Positions 17,851 to 24,884 of a DNA stretch of 42,236 nucleotides are shown in pieces. The stretch spans positions 1 through 42,236 of the forward strand of contig NZ_BOQN01000105.1 in the NCBI RefSeq assembly GCF_018332695.1, written 5' to 3'. Below the pieces are notes generated by a model. It ran no database searches. It was not told the DNA's origin and saw only the letters and a list, made by a program, of their open reading frames with translations. Every line of letters begins with the position of its first letter. Position 1 is the first letter of the stretch. This stretch comes from Paractinoplanes toevensis. Its GTDB lineage: Bacteria > Actinomycetota > Actinomycetes > Mycobacteriales > Micromonosporaceae. A program made the translations under genes and the position numbers.

Positions 17851-19512
17851 ATGGATGAGTCTTCGGCGGGGAACGGCTCGATGCCCGGTGACGCGCTCGC
17901 CCGGCTGGCGGCGCGGCTGGTGCGAGCGCCGATGGCGGCACTCCTCATGACGCGTGACGAGGCCGTGGAGACTTTCGGCCATTTCGGGTTCGTCACCCCC
18001 GGTCGGCTGCCGCTCGCCGATCCGCTCTACTCGCAGGTGATCACCGACGCGCGCGTGGTGCGCAGCGACGACGACACCTGGCCGGGATTCGGCAACCAAC
18101 TGGCCGTACGCGCGGTTCTCGGCGTTCCGGTCCGCGACGACCGCGACGACGTGATCGGCGCCCTGCTGGCGATGGACCGGCGTCCGCACCGGTGGACCGC
18201 CGAAGACGTGACCTCCCTGCTGGCCGTGGCCGACATCGGCGGAGTGCGCTCCCGGGCATCGGCCGACCCCGACGACGGTTCCGCGCATAGCCTCGCCAGC
18301 CGTTTCCGCACCTGTCACCACGCCGTCGAGCGGAGCCTGCGCTCGTCCCGAACCGGAGGCGAAGCCGCCCCCCGCCTCCTCGAGGCGGTCGCCACCGCCC
18401 TCGACTGGCCGGCCGCCGAACTCTTCCTGGTCGACGAGCAAACCGGAAACCTCGACGCCGTCGGCCACTGGAGCAACTGGCCCGGCGAGCCGGACGACCT
18501 CTTCGGCCACACGCCGATCAAGGGCGCCGGCATCACCGGCCGGGTGTGGCAGACCGGCCGCCCGATCTGGGTCGACGACATCACCGTCTACACCGACCTG
18601 GTGACCCCGTTCGAACGTAACCGCGTCGAAGCCGCCGCCGACCACGGCATCCGCACCGTGATGGCAACCCCGGTCTGCGACGGCGACACCCTCCTCGGGG
18701 TGCTGACCTGCTACGCCGGCAGCTCCCAAAGCCACCAGGAACTACTGACCGTGCTCCTCGACGGGGTGGCCGCCCAGATCGGCATCTGGATAGCGCTGCG
18801 CCGCGCCGAACGCCTGGGCCACGAACTGAGCCGCACCCAAGACGACTTCATCGCCCTGGTAGGCCACGAACTCCGCACACCGTTGGCCTCGATCACCGCC
18901 CACGCCGGCATGCTGCACGACGAGCTGGACGCCCTGACCGTCGACCAGCAAGAAATGATCGAAACCATCGCCCGCAACGCCGGCAGCCTGCAAAACACGG
19001 TAAACGCCCTGCTCGACCTGGCCGGCCTGGAAGCCGGCCACCTGCCGATGCGCCGTAAGAAAATCGACCTGTGCGACCTGATCACCGCCGCGGTGAACAG
19101 TGCCCGCCCGCGAATCGCGGCGAACGGCATCCGCCTGCACACCGAACTGCCGAAAACCATCCGGCTGACCGCCGACCCCGACCGGCTACGCCAGGTGATC
19201 GACGACATCCTGGCCAACGCGGTCCTCTACACGCCACTGGGCGGCGCGGTGCGGGTGACCGCGACCATCGACGAGACCGCGATCCAGTTCCAGGTGGCCG
19301 ACACCGGCATCGGCACCCCTACCGACGAGCGGGCCCGGGTTTTCGACCGGTTCTTCCGCGGCAGCAACGTGCGCCATCACGGGACTGCCGGCAGCGGGCT
19401 GGGGCTGAGCCGGGCACGCGCGATCATCAACCTGCACGACGGCCACATCCACCTGACCAGTAACGCCCCGACCGGCACGGTGGTCACGGTGCGGTTGCCC
19501 GTGCCGCCGTGA
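17851..19512 (+). CDS. GAF-GAF sensor histidine kinase
   Basis: A 553-residue kinase counted from ATG 17851 (an in-frame GTG at 17812 would add 13 residues). There is no transmembrane segment, so it is soluble. Two GAF domains are seen at about 10-120 (LGVPVRDDRDDVIGALLAMDR) and about 150-310 (TVMATPVCDGDTLLGVLTCYAG). The HisKA region has the H-box GHELRTPLASI with His339. The ATPase domain shows the N-box (VIDDILANAVLYTPLGG), DTGIGTP (G1), FDRFFRG (F) and GSGLGLSRA (G2). All kinase motifs look intact. No response regulator adjoins it; the gene ends five bases before a tRNA on the other strand. The signal could be redox, gas or a small ligand bound by the GAF domains. Confidence 0.92.
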   Translation: MDESSAGNGSMPGDALARLAARLVRAPMAALLMTRDEAVETFGHFGFVTPGRLPLADPLYSQVITDARVVRSDDDTWPGFGNQLAVRAVLGVPVRDDRDDVIGALLAMDRRPHRWTAEDVTSLLAVADIGGVRSRASADPDDGSAHSLASRFRTCHHAVERSLRSSRTGGEAAPRLLEAVATALDWPAAELFLVDEQTGNLDAVGHWSNWPGEPDDLFGHTPIKGAGITGRVWQTGRPIWVDDITVYTDLVTPFERNRVEAAADHGIRTVMATPVCDGDTLLGVLTCYAGSSQSHQELLTVLLDGVAAQIGIWIALRRAERLGHELSRTQDDFIALVGHELRTPLASITAHAGMLHDELDALTVDQQEMIETIARNAGSLQNTVNALLDLAGLEAGHLPMRRKKIDLCDLITAAVNSARPRIAANGIRLHTELPKTIRLTADPDRLRQVIDDILANAVLYTPLGGAVRVTATIDETAIQFQVADTGIGTPTDERARVFDRFFRGSNVRHHGTAGSGLGLSRARAIINLHDGHIHLTSNAPTGTVVTVRLPVPP

Positions 19513-19516
19513 TTTG

Positions 19517-19592
19517 TGGTGCCCCCGGCAGGAATCGAACCTGCGACACACGGTTTAGGAAACCGATGCTCTATCCCCTGAGCTACGAGGGC
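19517..19592 (-). tRNA. tRNA-Arg (anticodon CCT)
   Basis: Read on the minus strand this folds as a 76-nt cloverleaf. The acceptor GCCCTCG pairs with CGGGGGC (one T-G wobble), with discriminator A and encoded CCA. The D-arm begins TAGCTCAGGGGATAGAGC, the anticodon loop is TTCCTAA with anticodon CCT, and the T-arm is GCAGGTTCGATTCCTGC. It decodes AGG. A TAAGAT box lies 11 bases upstream of its 5' end. Confidence 0.95.
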
Positions 19593-19603
19593 CTACGGCC
19601 CTT

Positions 19604-19609
19604 ATCTTA
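19604..19609 (-). promoter_or_regulatory. Probable -10 box of the tRNA-Arg gene
   Basis: TAAGAT on the minus strand ends 11 bases before the tRNA 5' end, the right distance for a housekeeping promoter. No strong -35 is visible about 17 bases upstream. Confidence 0.45.
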
Positions 19610-19824
19610 CCGACCTGGGGATACCCACGAGTGCCCGGGCGTCCCGTGGAGTTCCGAGTGGTGCCATTGGGTGTTGGTGGCGGTTTCGTCGTCGGCCGGA
19701 GCACGTTCGGCTTGGCGTGCCCAGCGGTGACTTCGCGAGGAGTCACCCGCCTGTTCCGGCACCGGCACCGCGGGGTGCACCTCCTGGGGCGGCGACGCCG
19801 GACACTTCTTAGCTTGCCGACTGC

Positions 19825-19916
19825 GCAGATCGAATGTGAGCGCTTCTGCAAATCGAACACCGCCCGTCCTGCAAATCGAAAGCCGACTGCCCCGCAGATC
19901 GAAACCGGCGTGGTTA
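19825..19916. repeat. Four direct repeats, core GCARATCGAA, exact 23-bp period
   Basis: The 10-mer GCAGATCGAA or GCAAATCGAA begins at 19825, 19848, 19871 and 19894, each exactly 23 bases after the last. The remaining 13 bases of each unit differ, apart from a C/T-rich end just before the next core in units 1 to 3. The array ends 22 bases before the ATPase start codon. It looks like a multi-copy protein binding site (operator or iteron-like) in which the regularly spaced cores face similar sides of the helix. The rest of the 333-base gap between the tRNA and the ATPase gene (19593-19925) contains no supported gene. Confidence 0.85.
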
Positions 19917-19920
19917 CCAT
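19915..19920 (+). promoter_or_regulatory. Possible -10 box of the ATPase gene
   Basis: TACCAT lies six bases before the GTG at 19926, which would give a leaderless transcript. No ribosome site is visible before the GTG. If real, the fourth repeat core overlaps the -35 region, so whatever binds the repeats would affect this promoter. Confidence 0.3.
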
Positions 19921-19925
19921 GACGT

Positions 19926-21188
19926 GTGCCCACACCGCCGCTGATTCCGCGTCGCGCCGCGGCGCAGGTGGACGCCGCACTGGCCGACACCCGCGTGGTG
20001 CTCATCAGTGGAGCGCGCCAAGCCGGCAAGAGCACTCTCGTCCGGCTCGTCGCCGGCGATCGGCTCGCTGAGCGCCGCGACCTTGACCGAGCCCAGGACC
20101 GGGCGGCCGCGCTTGCCGACCCGATCGGCTTCGTCGACTCCCCGGAACTGCTGGTGATCGACGAGATTCAGCGCGATCCGGAGCTCCTGCTGGCTATCAA
20201 GGCCGCCGTCGACGAGGACCCGCGCCCTGGTCGATATCTGCTCACCGGGTCGTCCCGGCTGTTCGGCATGGTTGCTGCCCCGGACGCGCTGCCGGGCCGG
20301 ATGGAAACGATCGAACTGTGGCCGTTCTCGCAAGGAGAACTCGACGGTGAACCGGACGGATTTGTCGACGCCGTCTTCGCCCGCGGCCCGGATTTGCGGC
20401 ACGAGTCGCAGGTGACCAGGGCCGACTATGCCGCCCGAGTCGTGCGGGGCGGTCTGCCCGAAGCTACGACCCGGGATGACCCGCGCCGCCGCCAGCGATT
20501 CTTTGACGCGTACGTTCAAGCACTTATCGACCGTGATGTTCGGCAGCTGTCCGACATCCAGCACAAAGGGGAACTGCGCAAACTGGTGCGCCTGCTGGCG
20601 GCCAGATCCGCCACTCTCATCGCAGCGAACTCGCTGGAATCCGCGCTCGGACTCAGCCGGCCGACGATCGCGCGTTACCTCCGGGCACTGGAGGAGATCT
20701 TTCTTGTGAAACGGATCCCCGGCTGGTCTCGCAACCTCGGCACTCGAACCACCGCCAGCCCCAAGCTGATTTTCGTCGACTCCGGGATCGCTGCCAACGA
20801 GGTCGCGACCGACGCCCGGGCGCTGCTCCGGCCAGGGGCGCCATTCGGCCCACTGCTCGAAACCTTCGTCCTGTCCGAGCTGTCCCGCCAACTCACCTGG
20901 TCCGAGCAGCGGATCGACCTCTCGCACTACCGTGACCAGGCCAGGTACGAGATAGATGCGGTACTCGAGAACAGATCCGGCCAAGTCGTCGGCATCGAGG
21001 TCAAGGCGGCCACCACCGTCGGACCTGACGATTTCCGCGGGCTGCGGCGCCTCGCCGACCGCCTCGGCGACGACTTCATCGCCGGGATCGTCCTCTACAC
21101 CGGAACATCCACACTGCCGTTCGGTGACAAACTTCGCGCCATGCCAGTCAGCGCCCTGTGGCAAGTCCGTGCCCCGGCGGCGACCTGA
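19926..21188 (+). CDS. ATP-binding protein, AAA_14/DUF4143 family
   Basis: A 420-residue protein of a widespread but poorly understood family. Walker A is GARQAGKS at residues 29-36 and Walker B is LLVIDEIQ near residue 77. The ATPase part continues to about 200 (YLLTGSSRLFG is the typical sensor strand). A winged-helix-like segment (LESALGLSRPTIARYLRALEEIFLVKRI) follows. The C-terminal DUF4143 portion holds YEIDAVLENRSGQVVGIEVKAA, a PD-(D/E)xK nuclease-like Asp...Glu-x-Lys arrangement. The family often sits in variable chromosomal regions; its function is uncertain and ideas range from DNA-related to defence roles. The array of 23-bp repeats directly upstream suggests self-regulation or DNA target sites. 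Base composition is slightly less GC-rich than in the flanking genes. Confidence 0.88.
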   Translation: MPTPPLIPRRAAAQVDAALADTRVVLISGARQAGKSTLVRLVAGDRLAERRDLDRAQDRAAALADPIGFVDSPELLVIDEIQRDPELLLAIKAAVDEDPRPGRYLLTGSSRLFGMVAAPDALPGRMETIELWPFSQGELDGEPDGFVDAVFARGPDLRHESQVTRADYAARVVRGGLPEATTRDDPRRRQRFFDAYVQALIDRDVRQLSDIQHKGELRKLVRLLAARSATLIAANSLESALGLSRPTIARYLRALEEIFLVKRIPGWSRNLGTRTTASPKLIFVDSGIAANEVATDARALLRPGAPFGPLLETFVLSELSRQLTWSEQRIDLSHYRDQARYEIDAVLENRSGQVVGIEVKAATTVGPDDFRGLRRLADRLGDDFIAGIVLYTGTSTLPFGDKLRAMPVSALWQVRAPAAT

Positions 21189-21419
21189 GCTCGCTCACCT
21201 CGCGTAGGAGATGCCAGTTGGCAGGCCCAGCGTGGTGCGCAAGTCGAAGTCGCGCCGCAGTGTTTCGCCAGCCCCGATCACGCTCTTACCTGAGAGCACC
21301 GGTCGTCGCTTCTGAATTCTCGGAGACTCTTTCTTTCGCCTGATCCCGGCACGGCGACGTATTGAAGGAGGGGTGCCTACACGGTAGACGCGGCTCCGCA
21401 TACCTGGAGAATGCTCAGT

Positions 21420-21875
21420 TCACCAGGTGCGGGACCAGTCCGGTGGGGGCACGACCGGGAGGTCTGGTTCGCCGGTGATTGGCTCCAGGGCATACAAGAT
21501 GGTGAGTTCGTCGCTGTCGGGGTCGGTTTGTACTCGGCCGTAATTGCCGTTCGTGGTGACCAGGAACCAGTAGTCGGGAGCGGGGCTGCCGTCGTCCAAT
21601 AACGCTCGGGCTCGCGCGACTCGGCAGATCGCCTGGGCAAGTTCCAACTCGGTGGCGTTCGTCAGTTCCCGGAGGCGGTCGCCCGCGCTGAACTCGTGGC
21701 CGAACTGTCCGCCGGTGGGCGTGATCAGAGCGATCGGATCCGGGCCCGGGTGCTCGTTGAGTGCGTCGTGCGGGCCGGTGTACACCAGTTCCGGCGGCAC
21801 GTTGTAGACAGCGTGCAGCGCCTGCCGCAATGCCTCGGCGGGCACCCTGCTGTCGAAATAGATTCCGTAGGTCAT
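21420..21875 (-). CDS. Hypothetical protein, possible immunity-type partner
   Basis: A 151-residue soluble protein with no motif I recognise. It begins MTYGIYFDSRVPAEALRQALHAVYNVPPELVYTG and has an acidic, Pro-rich C-terminus (ALEPITGEPDLPVVPPPDW). The start ATG overlaps the stop of the upstream gene by four bases (21872-21875), so translation is coupled to it. A small acidic protein encoded directly behind a larger protein with a low-complexity N-terminus is a common toxin-immunity layout, but this is inference. The 231 bases between its end and the convergent ATPase gene hold nothing recognisable and are less GC-rich than the surroundings. Confidence 0.65.
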   Translation of the reverse strand: MTYGIYFDSRVPAEALRQALHAVYNVPPELVYTGPHDALNEHPGPDPIALITPTGGQFGHEFSAGDRLRELTNATELELAQAICRVARARALLDDGSPAPDYWFLVTTNGNYGRVQTDPDSDELTILYALEPITGEPDLPVVPPPDWSRTW

Positions 21876-22499
21876 GACTCGCCCCTGTAGCTCCTGTGGT
21901 GCTTGAAGACCTCGAGCGCCGAACGCCAGTCCGCGTCGCTGACGCTTGGACCGCGGCGCAACGCGGCCCGAGCCGCCTCGAGGTCGCCGCCGGAGCCGAT
22001 CAGCTGCTTGAGCACCTTATATTCGGGCCGGGAGAGACTCACGAAGCCTGGCCCGGACACCGGGAAGACAGTCCCGGTCGATTCCACGGCATATGACCGG
22101 CCGTTGACCCCGTACCGGTTGCTGTCGGCGTTCCACCTACCCCCGGCCGGCGGAGATTTCCGCCAGGTTGGCAGCCACGTCCGTGCCGGAGAGCACCACG
22201 GAGTTGTCGGGCCGAATGCTGTTGAGATTGTGCCGGGGGTTCGGCGGCAGCAAGGGGATCTTCGCCGCCGGTCCCAGGGCCGACATGGAGCCGGACGGCG
22301 TGAGGCGGCGGGACTCGCCGGGACGGCCTCCCTGGGCGAGGTGCGCGACCCTTGCCTGGGCCGCGGCGACGTTGTCCGGCTCGTCGGCCGCTCCGCCGGT
22401 GGTCGTTCGCCGCTTCGGAGGATCGCCGCCACCGCCTCCGCCCGACTGCGGCGGCTGATCGGGCGTACCCCCGTGCGGCGGCGTTCGAGGTTTCGCCAT
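21872..22499 (-). pseudogene. Frameshifted gene, toxin-like Gly/Pro-rich protein
   Basis: The first part reads in frame from ATG 22499 (MAKPRTPPHGG, then a Gly run, Arg/Thr and Pro-rich linker, then SVVLSGTDVAANLAEISAGRG) and stops at 22137. The continuation in another frame (RWNADSNRYGVNGRSYAVES, TGTVFPVSGPGFVSLSR, EYKVLKQLIGSGGDLEAARAALRRG, then DADWRSALEVFKHHRSY) runs to 21872. Dropping one base from the five-C run at 22140-22144 joins the two into a continuous protein of about 208 residues. The shift is therefore a one-base homopolymer change: a true mutation, a sequencing error, or less likely programmed. The linker-plus-compact-C-terminal layout and coupling to the small downstream gene suggest a polymorphic-toxin-like effector, but no known toxin domain is recognised. 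Confidence 0.6.
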
Positions 22500-22598
22500 G
22501 ACCGTCCGCCGTTCGTCCGCGTCGAGCTCTCCCGGTGACGGTATCGACGACTATCAAGTTTCGTGACCGGTGGGCGTACGGAACGTAGCCTCGGCGGT

Positions 22599-23474
22599 AT
22601 GACGGATATGCAGACGCGGACCCTGAATTTGGCGGATGTCGACCTCGTTTATGACGTTCGTGGGGCGTTTCCGCCGGTTGGTGGGCTTCCCGTTCTGCTC
22701 ATGATCGGGCAGCCGATGACCGCCGACGGGTTTGCGGTGCTGGCCGGGCACTTCCGGGACCGGACCGTTGTCACCTATGACCCTCGTGGGCTTGGGCGCA
22801 GCGTTCGCAAGGATGGGCGGGACTCGCACACCCCGCAGGATCAGGCGGGTGATCTGCATCGGCTGATCGGGGCGCTTCGGGTGGGGCCGGTTGATGTCTT
22901 TGCCAGCAGTGGCGGGGCGGTCACCGCGCTCGAGCTTGTCGCCCGGCATCCGGCGGATGTTCGCACGCTGGTGGCGCACGAACCGCCGATCAACTCGGTG
23001 TTGCCGGACGCGGCGGCGGCCGAGCGGGCGCGGGCCGGTTTCCATGATGCCTATCAGGCCAAGGGGGTCGGGGCGGGTATGGCGGCCTTCATCGTGATGA
23101 CGTCCTGGCAGGGAGAGTTCACCGACGCGTTCTTCGCGCAGCCCGCGCCGGACCCGGCGATGTTCGGCATGCCGGCCGAGGACGACGGTAGGCGGGACGA
23201 TCCGTTGCTGTCGAAGAAGTCCTGGCCGATCACCGACTATCAGCCCGATGTGGCGGCGCTGAAGGCGGCGCCCACCCGCATCGTCATCGCGGTCGGCGAG
23301 GAGACGCAGGACGCTTACACGGCGCGCACCGCGCACGGTGTCGCCAAGCTGCTCGGGCAGGAAGCGACCGTGTTCCCCAGTCACCACGGTGGGTTTCTCG
23401 GCGGGGAGTTCGGTTACGCCGGCAAGCCCGCGGAGTTCGCGGCGAAGCTGCGCGAGGTGTTGGAGGTCAGCTGA
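22599..23474 (+). CDS. Alpha/beta hydrolase
   Basis: A 291-residue cytosolic alpha/beta hydrolase. PVLLMIGQPMTADGF provides the oxyanion-hole strand, VVTYDPRGLGRS is the conserved strand before helix A, and the nucleophile elbow is ASSGG in VFASSGGAVTALELV (Ser about residue 105). The His region is SHHGGFLGGEFGYAGKP near residue 265. The substrate is unknown; esterase, peptidase or haloperoxidase-like activities are possible. The ATG at 22599 is preferred over the earlier in-frame start at 22563, which lies very close to the divergent gene. The last eight bases overlap the convergent ABC ATPase gene. Confidence 0.88.
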   Translation: MTDMQTRTLNLADVDLVYDVRGAFPPVGGLPVLLMIGQPMTADGFAVLAGHFRDRTVVTYDPRGLGRSVRKDGRDSHTPQDQAGDLHRLIGALRVGPVDVFASSGGAVTALELVARHPADVRTLVAHEPPINSVLPDAAAAERARAGFHDAYQAKGVGAGMAAFIVMTSWQGEFTDAFFAQPAPDPAMFGMPAEDDGRRDDPLLSKKSWPITDYQPDVAALKAAPTRIVIAVGEETQDAYTARTAHGVAKLLGQEATVFPSHHGGFLGGEFGYAGKPAEFAAKLREVLEVS

Positions 23475-24075
23475 TCCGGCCGGAGTGCAGCCGGATCACG
23501 GTGTCGGCGACGTCGATCACGCGCTGGTCGTGGGTGGCCACGATGACCAGCGTTCCGGTGCCGACCGCGGCGCGCAGCGCGTCGAGGACCAGCGCGACGT
23601 GGTCGTCGTCCTGGTGGGCGGTCGGCTCGTCGAGTACCGCCACCGCGGGGCTCAGGACCAGTGCGCGGGCCAGGGCCGTGCGCTGCTGTTCGCCCAGCGA
23701 GGTGTCCTGTGCGGGGCGGTGGGCGATGGCGGTCAGGCCGAGCCGGTCCAGCGATTCCGGAGGTTCGGAGAGTCCGCGCAGCGCGGCGGGCAGCAGGACG
23801 TTCTCAGTCACGGTCAGCGACGGTTCCAGGGCCAGGCGCTGCGGCAGCAGCGACACGGTTTCCCAGGCGGGAGCGGGGAACGGGGGCCGGCCACGCACCA
23901 GCACCGAGCCGCTGGTGGGGGCCATGACCCCGGCGATCAGGTGGCAGAGCGTGGTCTTGCCGGAGCCGGATCGCCCGGCCAGCACGGCGACGGTGGCCGC
24001 TTCCAGCGTCAGGCTGATCTCGTGCAGCACGAAGGTGTGGCTGACGTTGTGTACCTCTACCAGCGGCATGTTCAC
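23467..24075 (-). CDS. ABC transporter ATP-binding protein (third gene of the FtsX operon)
   Basis: A 202-residue nucleotide-binding subunit. Walker A is GRSGSGKTT (about 34-42), the Q-loop is SLLPQRLALEP, the signature is degenerate (TSLGEQQRTALARAL rather than LSGGQ), Walker B is VAVLDEPTAHQDD and the switch His is in VATHDQRV. It starts at GTG 24075, overlapping the previous stop (GTGA), or at ATG 24069. With the upstream ATPase it would form a heterodimer energising the FtsX-type permease; the degenerate signature suggests one ATP site is weaker. It is convergent with the hydrolase gene. Confidence 0.9.
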   Translation of the reverse strand: MNMPLVEVHNVSHTFVLHEISLTLEAATVAVLAGRSGSGKTTLCHLIAGVMAPTSGSVLVRGRPPFPAPAWETVSLLPQRLALEPSLTVTENVLLPAALRGLSEPPESLDRLGLTAIAHRPAQDTSLGEQQRTALARALVLSPAVAVLDEPTAHQDDDHVALVLDALRAAVGTGTLVIVATHDQRVIDVADTVIRLHSGRIS

Positions 24076-24884
24076 TCCGGCCGGTGCAGTTCGACGTGGC
24101 CGTCGACGATCTTGACGGTTAGCGAGCCGTCGGGGAAGAGGGCCAGCGCGTCCTCGGGCAGTTGCAGTCGGCCTTGGCCGTCGATCGTGGTGGTGTGCCG
24201 CTGGTCGGCGGAGACATAACCGGTCAGGACTCCGTGGCGCAGGCGGAGCACGGTGTCGGCGGCGGCGATCGCCCGCGCGTCGTGCGTGGCGATCACTACC
24301 GCGCTGCCCTGTGCCGCTCGGGCCCGCAACAATCCCAGGACCAGGGCGGCGGAGTCGTCGTCCAGCTCGGCGGTCGGCTCGTCGGCCACCAGCAGCGCGG
24401 GGGCGCCGACGGCGGCCGCGGCCACCGCGAGGCGCTGCTGCTCGCCACCGGACATGACTGCCGGCAGAGCGGTGGCCCGGGCCGTGAGATCAACTTCGGC
24501 AAGAGAATCCAGAACAGCCAGGCGTACGCCGCGCAAGCGGGCCATCTGTGCGATCTGTCCACGAGCGTCCAACTGCGGGAACAGGCTGTGGGTGGGGCGT
24601 TGGGCCACCCACCCGATTTCGCGGCGGCGCAACCTCTGCAACTGGCGGCGAGTCAGACCCGACACCGGCGTGCCGCGATGCCGCAGTTCCCCGCCGGCCG
24701 GTCGTTCGCGCAGCGCGAGCAGGGCCAGCAGGGTGGACTTGCCGCTGCCGGACGGGCCGGTGATGGCGCTGATCCGGCCGCCGAGCACGGTGACGTCGAC
24801 GCCGCGCAGCGCCTGGGTGGGGCCGGTCGGCGCGGCGTAGAGCTGCAGCAGCTCGCGGCCTTCGAGCAACGGTTCAGTCGTCAC
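24072..24884 (-). CDS. ABC transporter ATP-binding protein with AbrB-like C-terminal tail
   Basis: A 270-residue MacB/LolD-type ATPase. Walker A is GPSGSGKST (about 42-50), the Q-loop is IGWVAQRPTHSLFP, the signature is VMSGGEQQRLAVA, Walker B is ALLVADEPTAELDDD and the switch is VIATHDAR. After the ATPase core (to about 220) comes a 45-residue tail with TTTIDGQGRLQLPEDALALF and a beta strand ending VKIVDGHVELHRPE. This closely resembles a swapped-hairpin AbrB/SpoVT domain, which binds DNA or dimerises in other proteins. The gene overlaps the permease gene by 11 bases and the next ATPase by four. Confidence 0.92.
   Translation of the reverse strand: MTTEPLLEGRELLQLYAAPTGPTQALRGVDVTVLGGRISAITGPSGSGKSTLLALLALRERPAGGELRHRGTPVSGLTRRQLQRLRRREIGWVAQRPTHSLFPQLDARGQIAQMARLRGVRLAVLDSLAEVDLTARATALPAVMSGGEQQRLAVAAAAVGAPALLVADEPTAELDDDSAALVLGLLRARAAQGSAVVIATHDARAIAAADTVLRLRHGVLTGYVSADQRHTTTIDGQGRLQLPEDALALFPDGSLTVKIVDGHVELHRPE

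Noticed and set aside
19517..19592. tRNA-Arg as an integration site for an island
   Set aside because: The 3' end of the tRNA faces the histidine kinase gene, not the accessory islet, and I see no duplicated tRNA 3' fragment or integrase.
19825..19916. CRISPR array
   Set aside because: The repeated core is only 10 of 23 bases, spacers would be 13 bases, and there are no cas genes; it does not fit CRISPR geometry.
19555..19980. 141-codon minus-strand frame between the tRNA and the ATPase gene
   Set aside because: It runs through the tRNA and the 23-bp repeats, whose period is not a multiple of three, and resembles no protein family.
22137..22150. Programmed frameshift in the toxin-like gene
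   Set aside because: There is no obvious slippery heptamer plus stem-loop arrangement of known type; a one-base homopolymer change is simpler.
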